Shown: positions 13,775 through 24,995, counted from the first letter of the stretch. The stretch is DNA of 64,000 bases from Pogonophryne albipinna (GCA_028583405.1 CM053261.1:18025825-18089824); one strand, 5' to 3'. Notes: generated by a model from the letters alone, not told the origin. Translations and numbers: made by a program.

Positions 13775-16300
13775 GTTCCTACTGGGTAGAAAGACCTTCT
13801 TATTTTTGAATATAAAGGGAAATAAGCAGATTTAGCTCTTGACCTGCTTGTTCATAGAGAAACATTAGGGAATGTATTCATGGATATTATCGGCAAAAAT
13901 AAGTGGCTGTTGGCGGTCGGGGTCACAGCCCCTCCACCCTCAGAGAATTGACAGAGTGGAGCACAAGGAGCAATTAAGTAGTGTTGAAATAATAAAGCAA
14001 CGTGACCAAGGCACCTCTGTCGAGGGTGAATTCAGAACCCTTTCACTGGAGTTGAGCATGTATGCACAAAGTAAAACAAACATCAGGCATTCAGTCATAT
14101 GTAAATCAACCTGATGCATCCCTGGGAAAATCAGGAAGGAAATAATGTGGTTGCAGGTGAAATGAGTGGGTGCAACGTGAGTCAGTGAAGGGTGTGCGCC
14201 AGTGAGTTTTTACATCTTCTGCATGCATGCATGCGAAGTATGTGCGAGTGTGTGAGTGAAGTGAGTCACAGGAAGGTGTGTGTGATGTCAAGCCCAGACA
14301 GGCTCAACTGTGGTCCAAGTTCAGGTTGCTGTCAGGTGGTAATGGTTAGTTAACAGAGCCGGTAATTACCTCAGACTGCGGCACAGATACACTGGCCAGA
14401 TACCCTCAGGATACTGTGGGAAAGTACATTTAGTAGGTCACCGCAGCAGGAGAGTGACCCCTGCTCCAGGTGTTTGGATACAGCATTTACTGGAAGAGTT
14501 TATTCTACAGTTATAGTTAATAGCCAAGCTGTAGACAGCTGTGTGAATCATATTCAACAGTGTGGTAAACATTTCATTCAAATTTTTTTGTAGAATCCTG
14601 TCTTTTTGAGTCGATTCAGATAAATAATATGGCCATGAAGCCCATCTGAATTGACGAAGTTATTCACTCACTCATGTACCATCATCTTATCATTTCAATT
14701 TGTATTTAACATTATAAGAGAGGTATCAATTGTTTAACTTTACCATTATCTGGCTACATTTCCAACTCTGGTGTCTTGTAGCAAATGTAAGGATACTTTA
14801 TTTTTCATTGCAGGATAGTGTCTTTGCAGGAAAGCCTTTTAGATTTAAATTCAACATATTTATGACTGCAGTTTATAAGTGAAGAGAGTTTATTTTCTTT
14901 GGTCAGCTGTATTATATTTCAGACTTTCGACTGGTACTCAGCTTTATACTCAAAGATAACTTGATTTAATGATTAACACTGAACTGATGTCAGCTTTTTC
15001 AGTGGAAGAGTGCTAAATGATGCAAGATGTTTCCACACTTTCTCCTTCCTTCCGCCCAGCCAAATATAATGAAAAGGGGTCACTTTTCTGCCGTTTGCGT
15101 TCGTCAGTAAAGAGTCCATGTGTGAGAGTGTCGATTGCTGTTGGAGGGAATCCAAGTCACCTAGCACGACCTTGAGACTTTTTGGGAAAGGCAAGAATAA
15201 GGTCAACGCTTCCACACCCTTAGTCATCATTTTAACAGCATTATGAGGCTGATTTTTCCAGTTCAGCTTGCCATCCCTCTTAAAATGGACTTGTATCATT
15301 TTACAGTGGCAATAAATATTTATATCTGCCTGACAGACTGCCAGGGAAGGGATACTGTAGTTTCTAGAAAAAGCTGGCCTTTTCTTATATACTGTATATA
15401 TGTTTTAGACCACAGCAACCTTGGACAGTAAAACAAGTATTTTTAACCTTCACTTGGACCTGAGATTCACATCGAAAAAGGAAAAGACAACATTTTCAAA
15501 GGGAAACGACATTTCTTCCTCCCCTCTCGTTCTTCTCCAGTTCCCACGCTGCCCCTTACCTGACTTACCACAATTTGAATCAAATCACTAGAGCCCAATT
15601 GGCTACTGTGACCATGTGACCTACATTTGCCCTAAAAGCACCGCCTTGTGAGATTGGTCTAGGATTTTCCCATGGGAGCTGCCTACAGAGCCAGTTTGTG
15701 TGCGTGTGTGTGTGTTTGAGAACGTTAGGGAAAAATCTCCCACCCCCCTCCCTCCCTCACTTTCCTACCTCCTCTCCACTATCCCCCTTTCTCCTCTTTT
15801 TTTTTCCACCACCTCCCATCCTTTGAAACGCAGTATCACACTTAGATAGCCTTTGTTGTCACGGCAAGGAGCATTCTTTCTCCGGTGCGGCCACACGGAG
15901 TGTGAGAATGCAGGAGGTTCCCTGAAAAACACAGAACAAAAGAGAAGCAGAGTAAAAATGCAGCAATGTAGCAACTGCCTCAAATGTTTTAGGGTAGAAT
16001 AAAACAATTTGAATACAAGTTTTTATCCGTCTGCTGATTTCATTTATTAATGTTCTTTTGAAACATTAGGCCCGTTGGCTTTGACTTCCACGGAAAAGCC
16101 TGGTGAGAACATTGACGGGAAGATAGTATTGAAATGTTATTAGTTGCTGTCAAACTGTCAGGAAAATACATTATCATCACTGCAATTTGGTTGGTAGATT
16201 CACTGCCCTACGGGAAAGCTTGTGATATGCGGTTAGAGAAGAAATGCACCTAAAACTTAAATACTTTCACTTCTTTCATGTATATTTTCTTTATTTCCTT
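13775..16300. other. non-coding stretch
   Basis: No exon, RNA gene or repeat with clear borders was recognised. A short ATGC tandem (GCATGCATGCATGC) lies near 14,221-14,234. Confidence 0.5.
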
Positions 16301-16444
16301 CATTTCAAACCTTTATTTATACAGATAAATCCCATTGAGATCATTGATCTCTTTTTCAAGGGAGACCTGCTCAAGTAGTTCCACATGAAACATAAAAACA
16401 TAAATAGAACAACAAAAGGACATCATACAGCATCATTTACATAA

Positions 16445-16930
16445 TTATCCACATAAACAGGTACCAATAGCTTCCGATTGACTAGCATCCAACCGAGCTT
16501 TAAAAACATTTAGTGGCACCAGATTGTTCAGTTTCCATTTAATTTGCAGACTATTCCAAGACAGAGGAGCTGCGCATCTAAAAGCTATCTTCCCTAAGAC
16601 AGTCCTAGCAGTTCGCACATTTAATAAAACCATAGCATTCGATCTCAGGCAGTAGCCACTTACAATTTTCCGTGAGATCAGGGAGCAGATATAAGATGGA
16701 AGTTTCCCTAACATGGCTTTGTATATAAAAATGTACCAGTGACTGAGCCTCCGTACAGTTAGTGAAAGCAAACCAGCCCTTGCATACAGGGTACAGTGAT
16801 GGGTTAATGCTTTACAGTTTGTCACAAATCTTAGTGCGCTGTGATACGCAGCATCTAACTTGTTCAGGCAATTGGCAGGTGCATTCATATACATCAAATC
16901 ACCATAGTCCAGCACAGGTAAAAAGGTCAC
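16445..16930 (-). pseudogene. LINE ORF2 C-terminal fragment
   Basis: A 161-codon open segment on the minus strand contains LPVLDYGDLMYMNAPA, ALRFVTNCKALTHHCTLYAR and LGKLPSYICSLI, recognisable as the region after the RT domain in fish LINEs. It ends at its own stop just before the 3' UTR. The preceding region (16,930-17,250) has stops and frame changes, so the element is inactive. Confidence 0.75.
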
Positions 16931-17203
16931 AGTGACTAGCCTTTTCCTGGCCTCAAGCGAGAAACAGGACTTGTTCCTGTAGAAGAAACCTAGCCTAAAA
17001 CCTAACCCTCAGCTTTTTAAGCAGGTTATTCACATGAAGTTTAAAAGTGAGACAATCATCAAGCCAGATACCAAGGTATTTGTAACAGGTAACCACTTCA
17101 AGTTTTATTCCTTGCGTAGTTACAATATCTAAAACAGGCTCTGGTGTCTTTTTAGCTTTAGAAAAGAGCATTACCTTGGTTTTCTCAACATTTAAAAGAA
17201 GCT

Positions 17204-17485
17204 TTAGTTCAGAGAGCTGAGTCTGAATAATGTTAAAAACAGCCTGTTAACACCAGCTTCTTTAATGGAGGGACCTGCACAGTACATCACGGTATCATCC
17301 GCATAAAAATGTAAAGTAGCTTCATCCACATTTTCACCTAAACTGTTGATGTAGATGGAGAATAAAAGTGGACCTAAAACAGAACCTTGGGGAACACCAT
17401 TTGCAATGTTCAACCACTCAGAAGACAGCCCATCAAAATGAACACATTGGGACCTTTCAGAGAGGTAGTTTACAAACCACCCCAC
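17204..17485 (-). pseudogene. LINE reverse transcriptase fragment
   Basis: An open segment with QGSVLGPLLFSIYINSLG and the YADD active-site motif. It loses the family frame near 17,250, where the following residues of the palm/thumb region continue in another frame, so at least one frameshift separates it from the downstream segment at 16,445-16,930. It starts within the RT domain, so no start codon of the original ORF is present. Confidence 0.8.
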
Positions 17486-17574
17486 TGCCTTGTCTTATTG
17501 ATCTCTTTAGGATCTTTTCATTTGTAGCTAGTTGTGTTTTGAATAATCACAGAAAGAGTGACTTCCATCTAGGT

Positions 17575-17711
17575 TGCGTGTGTGTGTGCCGCTGTGCGTG
17601 TGTGTGAGCCGCTGTGCGTGTGTGTGAGCCGCTGTGCGTGTGTGTGTGAGCCGCTGTGCGTGTGTGTGTGTGAGCCGCTGTGCGTGTGTGTGTGAGCCGC
17701 TGTGCGTGTGT
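17575..17711. repeat. GT-rich minisatellite, 20-24 bp units
   Basis: Six tandem copies of a unit GCCGCTGTGCGTGTGTGTGA that differ mainly in GT number. Opposite-strand frames give repeated THAQRLTHT-like peptides, which are repeat artefacts. It begins about 85 bp beyond the 5' truncation point of the LINE. Confidence 0.9.
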
Positions 17712-18836
17712 GCCTGCCCGTCCATGGCCTAGCCTTGAGAGTTCAGAGCAGGTTCTGGCTTGCTCTACTCTGGGAAACTGTGAGCTGAGCAAATAGCTGG
17801 GTCTGTTTTCCTATGTGTGAGCCATGTGTATGCGCTGCGAGCACTCGTATGCTATGCGCACTGTAGTGAAGCCTGTGCGAATTGTAAAGTGTTTTGTCTG
17901 TGTGGGGAATTTGTGTCTGTGTGTGTGAGGCATAATACAAAGAGGATAATCCAGAGTGTGCTGAGGGAGAGATGAGCTTCATTCCCACAGATAGGACAGG
18001 AGATGACACCTCTGCTTTTCCCACACCTCCGCTGTCTAGCCGCTTTCTCCTGTGCTGACCTCACTCACCACAGAGGCAAACAGCGCCCTGCGTGTGCACA
18101 CAGAGGAGAGGACGCACTGTCGCTAGAGTGGGTGCTACGCGCCTGATTTGCCGTTGTTGTCTAACTTTTTCTGGGCAAAGACAGACAGACAGACTGGCTT
18201 TAGGATCTGACTCTTTGATTTACAGCCCACCTCTAAGTGGAATGCTGTTTGCTGGGTGGAGCTCAGGTGTGTTGACAAGGCTTTTAGCACTAAGGTGCTG
18301 TCAGGACGGCTCACAGACGAGTGTGTGTGTGCACGTTAGGGGCCGACAAACAAGGGGTCACTAATGTCCCACCAGAGAGCTCTTTACCACGCAGAGCCGG
18401 GACAGCATGGACATGTGAACGCCACTGAGGCGTAAACGCACACACTCACACACTGATCTGATCTTTCTCTAACACTTAGCTCCTTTCACACCAAAGCTGC
18501 CACTTAGGAAACATTTCTGTTTGCCATCAGTGTGAATGGGTCAACACATGGTTTTAAGACCCTCGTCTACAGCTGGATTCTAACAAAGGTCTGACAGGTG
18601 AACTCTGCTAGCTACAGTTAACATAGTGTTACTAAAGTAGACTTACAGTTTCACACACATTGCTGCAATATGACTGAGGAGCGTAAAATACACTATACAC
18701 ATATACTCCAGTAAAAATGAAGCCCTACCACCTATTTCTCATTTCAAATCTGGGGAGGGAGGGAGGTGCCAATATCTTTGTAATTTTCGAAAACCGAGCA
18801 CAGCCATGTTATTGTCTTTCAATGGATTTGTATCAT
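17712..18836. other. non-coding stretch
   Basis: No coding signal was recognised. A short GACA/CAGA run lies at about 18,180-18,192. The interval ends at the degenerate left edge of the large nested transposon block. Confidence 0.45.
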
Positions 18837-19172
18837 GCGGGGTCTTAAAAAGTCTTACATTTGATCATCAGAATTTAAGGCCTTAAAGTCTTTAATATGA
18901 TCAAAAAAATAAGAAAGGTATTAAATATGATTTAGAAGGTCTTAAAAATGTGTCTAAACGTGTTTTGGGGAAAATGTCCGGGCTGCAAAGTAACCAGTAC
19001 GGTAATAGCCTTTCAGTTCCCCCAAATTATTTGTATTGAAATAAATCAACATGGAACCAGTAATCACTAACTTTGTTTCCCCCGGTCCCTTATCGGAGAA
19101 CACCCAGCTAGTAACCTAGCAACCATCCAAGCTTCAGCTAGCGGCTATCTTCGAATCTACTTACAAATAATT

Positions 19173-19476
19173 ATGGGGAAGTGTAAGTTCAACCGTATTT
19201 GGTTGGAAAACATCACATTTAGTGCTTAGTTGAAGCCAGTGGAGGGGAACGTGTTTGAAGCCCGCTGCACCTTTTGCAAACAAAATTAGCTTTTGTTTTG
19301 CTAATGCAGCGTTAGCTAGTGCAGTGTTAGCTAGTGCAGCAGCTGCCGCAACAACACCGGGGGACCTCCGGGTGACGTTTGGGTCTAGGTCAACCCTAAA
19401 AGCGGAGGTTCTGTGGATGCTAAATAACGTAGCTAAACACCAATCATACAACAGCATGAAGGCAGCAGAGCTCTGA
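19173..19476 (+). pseudogene. hAT transposase N-terminal relic
   Basis: From ATG 19,173 the frame reads MGKCKFNRIWLENITFSA, stop, LKPVEGNVFEARCTFCKQN. This fits the BED-like zinc-finger start of hAT transposases (KFN..WL...PV......A+C..C). A shifted frame then gives RSTLKAEVLWMLNNVAKHQS, which fits the segment that follows in the same families. One in-frame stop and a frame change make it non-functional. Recognition is from memory of the family pattern. Confidence 0.5.
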
Positions 19477-20283
19477 ATATAGCTCTTGTCACTCACACAC
19501 ACACACACCCACACACAGACCCGGTGGCAGACATACATCTCTGGGCGGGCATTTGTTTTACCAGGGCGGGCCCACCACGACACTTACATTTCCCGGGAAA
19601 TCTGAATTGTCAACGGGGGGGGGCTGTTAGATGCTCGCGATTTGTCAACGGGGGGGGGAGCCGCCGCCGCTCGTGAATTGTTGAAAGAGAGGGGTTTTAG
19701 GTTGCCATAAGGCTGTTGACGGTCTTATGTAGCCTATCCATTGGTTGGTTTTGTGGCACATTTGTAACGCTGTGCCAACTTGGGCAAGCACGCAGGCAAA
19801 CTTGAGCGCACACAGGGTGGAGAGGTGGAGTGAGGTTGAGCGATGAAGAGAAAGGGAGAGAGAGATTGAGCGAGGCAGAGAGCCTGTGCAGCGGTCTGCT
19901 TGCGCACAGAGCAGGAGTTTGTGAGAGAGCCGGCTTGAGAGTAAATTTCTCTTCAAAATATAATTGATTGCCAGCTGACTTGCTTGCTCGTTGGTAACGT
20001 AGGCCTAACTGGTTTCTTCTAATGTGCCTGCATCTGGCGCTGAGTTGCCATATTCCTTTCGTGAACCACTAGCAAGAGTAAACTAACTGACAGGCTGCTG
20101 TGCCGCATCTCACTCAAAAACCCACACGACTCAACCCAGTGAAAAACCAGTCTTGCGCGCAGCCTTTCATTCAGAATTTCCTAGCAAAATAAAAAAATTA
20201 TATTAAACTAATACAAAAATAAATATTAGGACAAAGCCCTACAAATAAAAACAATAAACATAATAATAAAACAATAAAAATGT

Positions 20284-20380
20284 GGTATTCAGCCCTGATT
20301 AAAACAGCGGGCCCAAATCCTGGAATGTGCGGGCCCAAATCCTGGATGGGCGGGCCCGGCCCCATGGGGCCCGCCCATGA
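20284..20380. repeat. GC-rich tandem duplication and hairpin
   Basis: A roughly 25-bp unit containing GCGGGCCCAAATCCTGGA is duplicated, followed by a perfect 12-bp stem, ATGGGCGGGCCC (20,346-20,357) with GGGCCCGCCCAT (20,367-20,378), around a 9-nt loop. It lies in the interior of the large hAT-type block and is strikingly GC-rich compared with its surroundings. Confidence 0.75.
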
Positions 20381-20605
20381 CGCCGGGTCTGCACCCACCC
20401 ACACCCACAGGGCCGCCCCTCCCTACAGGCAGATCACGCCGACTGCGTGGGGCCTCACCTCCCGGAGGGAGCCTCATCTTGCGGAGGGAGCCTCAACTGA
20501 GCCGCAAATGCAGCGTCGACGCTCGCGACACAGAGGGCCTCATCATATAACTTTGCGTGGGGCCACAAGTTGGCCCTGCACACACACACATACACAGAGA
20601 CACAC

Positions 20606-22623
20606 CAGCGACGTGCAGAGCCTCACCTGTCATACTCCAATGTAACGGAAAAACAACTAAAGAAAAACTAAATAGTAATAATAATAAAATGTCTCCACTG
20701 ATCTGTGTTGTAAGTGTGATTTCTGTATGATTCCAATCGCTTTTTATAGTCAAAATCAGCAAATTGGCCGAGCTCCGCTACAACTACATGATGAGGAGTG
20801 AGGCAGGAACGAGCTCTGCCTCACGTAAGCCCACAGTAACTGGCTGGAGCGCGGGCACTAATGTAGCGCGGGCACTTATTTTGTGAGCGCGCTCAAGCCA
20901 GTTACTGTGTGGTGAGGTGAGGCACAGATGAGCTCTGCCTCACCTCAGAATGCGTCACCCCACAGAAACTGTCTGGAAAGCGGGCCCTAAGCGCATGCCT
21001 GCACCATCTCACTGTATGTCACCAATGTAATGTTTGTAGATCCCTTTATTATTTTTTATATATTTATTTATCCTCGCCATCCATAGTCTCTAAATAACTT
21101 ATTTCACGTATATATGATATTTAAGCTCGCTGGTCTCATCATACAACGGCAATGAACAAAGCACCAGGGGAGGCAGCCATAACCTCTGCCCCACTGAAGG
21201 GGGCGCAAGTGAGCCCACAGGTTCTTGTTGCTACTGTTATTCTACGCAGAGACGGTAGACGCAAACAACAAGCTAGACCAGGGGTCGGCAACCTTTTTGA
21301 TATGAAGTGCCATTCCAAAAAAAAAAATTGATCAGCGTGCCAACGATCGTGAATTATCAACGGGGTGGGGGTGTGAGGAGCTCGACGCTCGTGAACTGTC
21401 AACAGGAGGGCGGGGGGAGCCTCGCTGCGGGGAAGCAGTGTGTGGACCTGTCAGCGCAACTTACATGATGCCAAATTTAACAAACCCATTTAAATAATTG
21501 GTTTGAACGGCATAATAATAAGGACGATCGTCCGTTCTGTGATTCTCCAGAACACACATGCTATGATATTAGGGTCATGCAGAGTGAGATGAGATCGCTG
21601 TCCCTTTAAGAGAGAGAGAGAGGGGTGTGGCGTGTGTCTGTGTGTGTGTGTGGATGGTAGAGCGAGCGTGTGTATGTTTCTGGAAGTGAAACGAGGCAGC
21701 AGAAAAACAGAGGTCTGTGATGTATTTTGTGAAACAGAAGAACAGCTAAATAAATGCAACGGCCTCCCAAGAAGAGCTCGCCTCTCTCCAGTCATTTAAG
21801 CTAAAGTGGGTTATTGAACCTGAAGCTTGTTGCTTCTGCCCTCCTCGACTACGGTCTGGGAGCCGAGAGGAAAGTTCAACACACAGATGGCCAGTCCGCC
21901 CCTTTGTAGCATATTATTTCGATGAGAGATGAGCAGATCGCCACTGGGCTTTCAACTAAAGACACAGCCACGCAAAAACTGCGGCATTTGTACAGCTCCT
22001 TATGGGTACTGCAATTGGTGAAGTGTTTTCCTCCGTGGTGAAACGATCATCACCGCACCACAGAGGAAAGCGGCAGAAAGTCACCTGGAGTTAAAGAGAG
22101 CGGGGCTGCGTTGCGTGCATGGCTTCCTTCTACAGGTAACGGGGAGACGCACTCTGGCGGCGGTCTCGTTCAGGATCCGAAAATACAATTTATATATTTT
22201 GCACACTTATTCCACTTATTCCTAGTGTGCCACTGGTTACGGTGCTGCGTGCCAATGCTGGCACGCGTGCCAGGGGTTGCCGACCCCTGAGCTAGACTTT
22301 TGAAACTAGAGGAAGATAAGGAGGACTTTTACAAAAATGTAATGGAGATTGTTGTCCAGAAGGATAGCATGGACTTCATCTTCAAGTCAAGGTAAGACCA
22401 CAATTGTAATGAACATGGGATCTTACTAAGAAAGAACAATCCAATATTTAGATTTTGAGTATCCTTTTGTTGAACAGTCTGTTTAAAATGAATCGAAGCA
22501 TCAGACTAAAAAAGCTTTTGAAAATAACCGAACATTTCGATTAAGGTCAAAATATAATATTTGTAAATCTGACTCTGAAAGAGTCAGTGCCTCACCAGCC
22601 ATGAACCTCACTGCACGTCACTG
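20606..22623. mobile_element. hAT element family A, copy 1 (carrying a nested hAT)
   Basis: The ends are CAGCGACGTGCAG and the inverse of CAGTGACGTGCAG, flanked by the 8-bp duplication AGACACAC (20,598-20,605 and 22,624-22,631). Removing the nested hAT and its duplication leaves about 999 bp, closely matching copy 2 at 39,705-40,712 along its whole length. The interior has an inverted repeat with 14-bp perfect arms CACAGTAACTGGCT (20,832-20,845) and AGCCAGTTACTGTG (20,896-20,909), and an open exon-like segment beginning at 21,152. Confidence 0.9.
21279..22289. mobile_element. hAT element nested inside family A copy 1
   Basis: The perfect 15-bp terminal inverted repeats CAGGGGTCGGCAACC are flanked by the 8-bp duplication AGCTAGAC (21,271-21,278 and 22,290-22,297). 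Family A copy 2 has a single AACTAGAC at the matching place near 40,384, i.e. the empty site. The element is 1011 bp and encodes no recognisable transposase. Confidence 0.95.
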
Positions 22624-22843
22624 AGACACACACACACACTTTTTGTCTAACACGCTAACACAGTTCTGTGTACTGTTATGCTGTTATGTTCAGTCATCGT
22701 TCTTATGTTGAACATGAATACATATTTCTTCTTTCATAGCAATTTTCCTTCATACTTTCTTGCCGTGAAATAGATCTTAAATTCTATTCAAAATGGTCTT
22801 AAAAAGTCTTACATTTGAGTTGGTGAAACCTGCAGGAACTCTG

Positions 22844-23435
22844 TCATGGTACACAATGATGTCGTCTAAAGTGACAACAACAAGCACATACTAACAGAAA
22901 ACTCTTAGAAAATCTGATATGAATTATTTTAAGAGAATAGTATTTAAAGATTGACGTGTTTACGTCACATCTCATATTATCTCTGTTCAATGCAAAGTAA
23001 CTAGACTCCGGTTAAATCAAACTATTACCTTAATCTGATTACTCTGTATATGTGTGCATGCATGTAAACAAAGTCAGTCTACAGCTTGAGCTACATTTCT
23101 TAAATAATTTAGAGAATACTCATAACGTTGTCAGGTATTAAATTCACACTGGAGAAATAATATATGCGCTTTCACTTTAGTCATTATAAATGCTTATGAG
23201 GAAATATTGTTTAACAATGGCCGCTGTTTTTCCTTGAGTAATTTTATCATCACTTCACCCTCTCTCTGTTGGCAGGATTTTCAACTTGCCATTTAGGTTG
23301 TACACAGTCTTGCCTTCAGACAAACACCAGGCTGCAAGATGTCTAACATATTTTCTCTCTTTCCTTCAAATCTTCAAGACTTTCTGAGGTTTGAAAACAC
23401 TTTTTTAACCCTGCTGCTTTTATCTGTTTGTCCAG
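22844..23435 (+). other. exd3 intron sequence
   Basis: AT-rich sequence upstream of the first recognised exd3 exon. It ends with a pyrimidine-rich tract and the acceptor TTTGTCCAG at 23,427-23,435. No further exd3 exon was found in this stretch or anywhere upstream in the window. Confidence 0.6.
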
Positions 23436-24286
23436 GCATGTAACAGTGATCAGTACGCGGCGGTGCCCAGGAAGGACATGGTCAGGATGCTGAAACAGCA
23501 AGGTCAGAACAACCGGCCCGGTGGATACCTAGTAGAAAGATAACGTATCTACACAACATTACTCCTTAAATCTTTGCTTCAGTTTTCTGTATTTTTTAAG
23601 TAAGTATCATACAGCTTGTAAGATAAAGGATAAACAGACTTGTGCATACAAAAATGGAAGTAAATGCTATCAAATATGTGCTTCAGTTTTCATTGCTTTT
23701 TTACAGTTTATAGACCCATGCCATTAATGTAATAATCTAGAAAAATTCTTTCAAAATGATTAAACTCCTTAGCAGCCCTTAATGCTAATAAGGCTGTCCT
23801 CGTCAGGTGACATTTCTTACAATCTTTTGTTTACAAAGAATTAGCTCAGTGCCTGGAACCAAAACAGCCTATTGGATGAGTTTTCACCTCACAAGCAGCA
23901 TCCCTAACTTCTTTGAGAACAAGGTCATTATTTGTGTTCTGTTTGTAGGATTCCTGCAGGACGACAGCGACCACACACACCAACAGGAAGAGGGGAAGCT
24001 CGATGACTTCCCGACCCCCGGTGTGACCCCTGAAATCCCCAGGTATGTTGAGTGTCAATGGGCGCCCCTCTCAGAGCTGGACCCCGACACCCTGACCTTT
24101 CCCGGGGGGGCACCCATACAGCTCCACACCGTGCCCCCTGCTCTCCTGCCGAGGATATCGCTCTTCTATGTCTGCACCAGATGTGGCAAGGTGTTCTGGG
24201 AAGGCACTCACTATGGCCGCGTCCTCTCCATGTTTCAGGACATCTTGCACATAACAGACACTGATGCCGAGGCGCAGCAGCACTGA
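23436..24286 (+). CDS. exd3: exd3, last two coding exons (mut-7-like 3'-5' exonuclease, C-terminal Mut7-C domain)
   Basis: Two exons fit one reading frame: 23,436-23,502 (ends phase 1) and 23,949-24,286 (TGA at 24,284-24,286), joined by a GT-AG intron. The first encodes ACNSDQYAAVPRKDMVRMLK; the second ends with FYVCTRCGKVFWEGTHYGRV followed by a short tail. This is the end of the Mut7-C RNase domain of EXD3/mut-7 proteins. The CxxC of the second exon is one zinc-binding knuckle. The Cys in ACN should be the second Cys of the other knuckle, with its partner on the preceding exon. The catalytic DEDD exonuclease domain and earlier Mut7-C exons lie outside the recognised sequence, so the gene is partial here. 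Family role: 3'-5' exonuclease acting on RNA; worm mut-7 acts in small-RNA silencing. The function of vertebrate EXD3 is poorly known. Confidence 0.9.
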
Positions 24287-24995
24287 CTGATGTTGCGCTT
24301 TACCGGACCCTCAAAGACATCCAAAATAATATTCACTCAATTAGATCCTAGCGTCCGTGAAGTGTCACCGAATTGCCTCGTATATATTAGCTTTCCCCTT
24401 TGTAATTGACTTGATAAAAGTTATAAAAGAGACTGAATGTCCTCTGAATAACCATTTTGATAATAGTTAGGTGATACAGTTAGTTAACACTAAGCCCACT
24501 ATTCCTCTATGAGTAAGTTCATTTCTTTCTTTACCCCTGAATCAACAGACTGTTTCATTTTCATACCAGATGGTTTACAGTCATACGAAAAACTGATGTG
24601 TATAATTTCTACGGTTTTAAACCTATTGCGTTTATAAGAGTCAATGAACCAAAGACGCGTAACGCTGCGTTTGACTTTTGTTGTTGTTTACTCTTCTGCT
24701 CAATTTGTCAGGATTTATGTTATGGGAAGTATAGAGATTATTTGTGAATTTGTTCCTCTTGAGTTTTCCCTCGCTTGAGAATTATGTCTTAAAACTACAA
24801 CGCGGTACATTAAGTTTGCATTGTTTAAACATTTGTAAACTTTTTAATTTTCTTTTATGTTAAAGCAGCAGATACATTTTTACAGCACTCTGTTCTTTGG
24901 CCTTTTAAGCAGCCTGTCGTACTGTACATTTTTATTTTCCTGTAAATTCATCTGTATGCTAAATATGTGTCAATAAAGAGCTTTCATTTCTTTTA
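24287..24995 (+). other. exd3: exd3 3' UTR
   Basis: About 710 bp of AT-rich sequence between the stop codon and the poly(A) signal. No other gene feature was seen. The extent is inferred from the single well-placed AATAAA. Confidence 0.7.
24972..24977 (+). terminator. exd3: poly(A) signal of exd3
   Basis: A canonical AATAAA in TGTCAATAAAGAGC, 686 bp after the exd3 stop and followed by T/G-rich sequence (GAAGTCTGTAGAGGTATTTC). It is the first AATAAA after the stop. Confidence 0.75.

Larger units (their letters stand above)
16307..17490 (-). mobile_element. 5'-truncated non-LTR retrotransposon (LINE)
   Basis: The minus strand reads from reverse-transcriptase sequence at the right edge to a 3' tail with ATCTCAATGGGA and TAAATAAAGGTTT at about 16,307-16,375. 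The RT part shows NGVPQGSVLGPLLFSIYIN followed by FYADDTVMY, i.e. the conserved PQGSVLGP and catalytic YADD motifs (about 17,290-17,410). A second open segment (16,445-16,930) gives the C-terminal region typical of fish jockey/L2-like LINEs, with LPVLDYGDLMY and HHCTLYARAG. The 5' part, including any endonuclease, is missing. The exact clade is not settled. Confidence 0.85.
18837..22843. mobile_element. degenerate large hAT-type element hosting nested insertions
   Basis: The left edge reads GCGGGGTCTTAAAAAGTCTT and the right edge reads GGTCTTAAAAAGTCTTACAT...CCTGCAGGAACTCTG. These resemble the two ends of a common fish hAT family whose termini carry repeated GTCTTAAA blocks. The outermost bases of the left end look lost, so no target duplication is visible. 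The interior includes a transposase N-terminal relic (19,173-19,476) and the 2-kb nested unit at 20,606-22,623. Confidence 0.55.

Noticed and set aside
17547..17792. Minus-strand frames with repeated THAQRLTHT motif
   Set aside because: An artefact of the GT-rich minisatellite.
20280..20645. 121-codon open frame with GPNPGMCGPKSWMGGPGP-like sequence
   Set aside because: It is produced by the GGGCCCAAATCCTGGA duplication and GC-rich hairpin within a transposon block.
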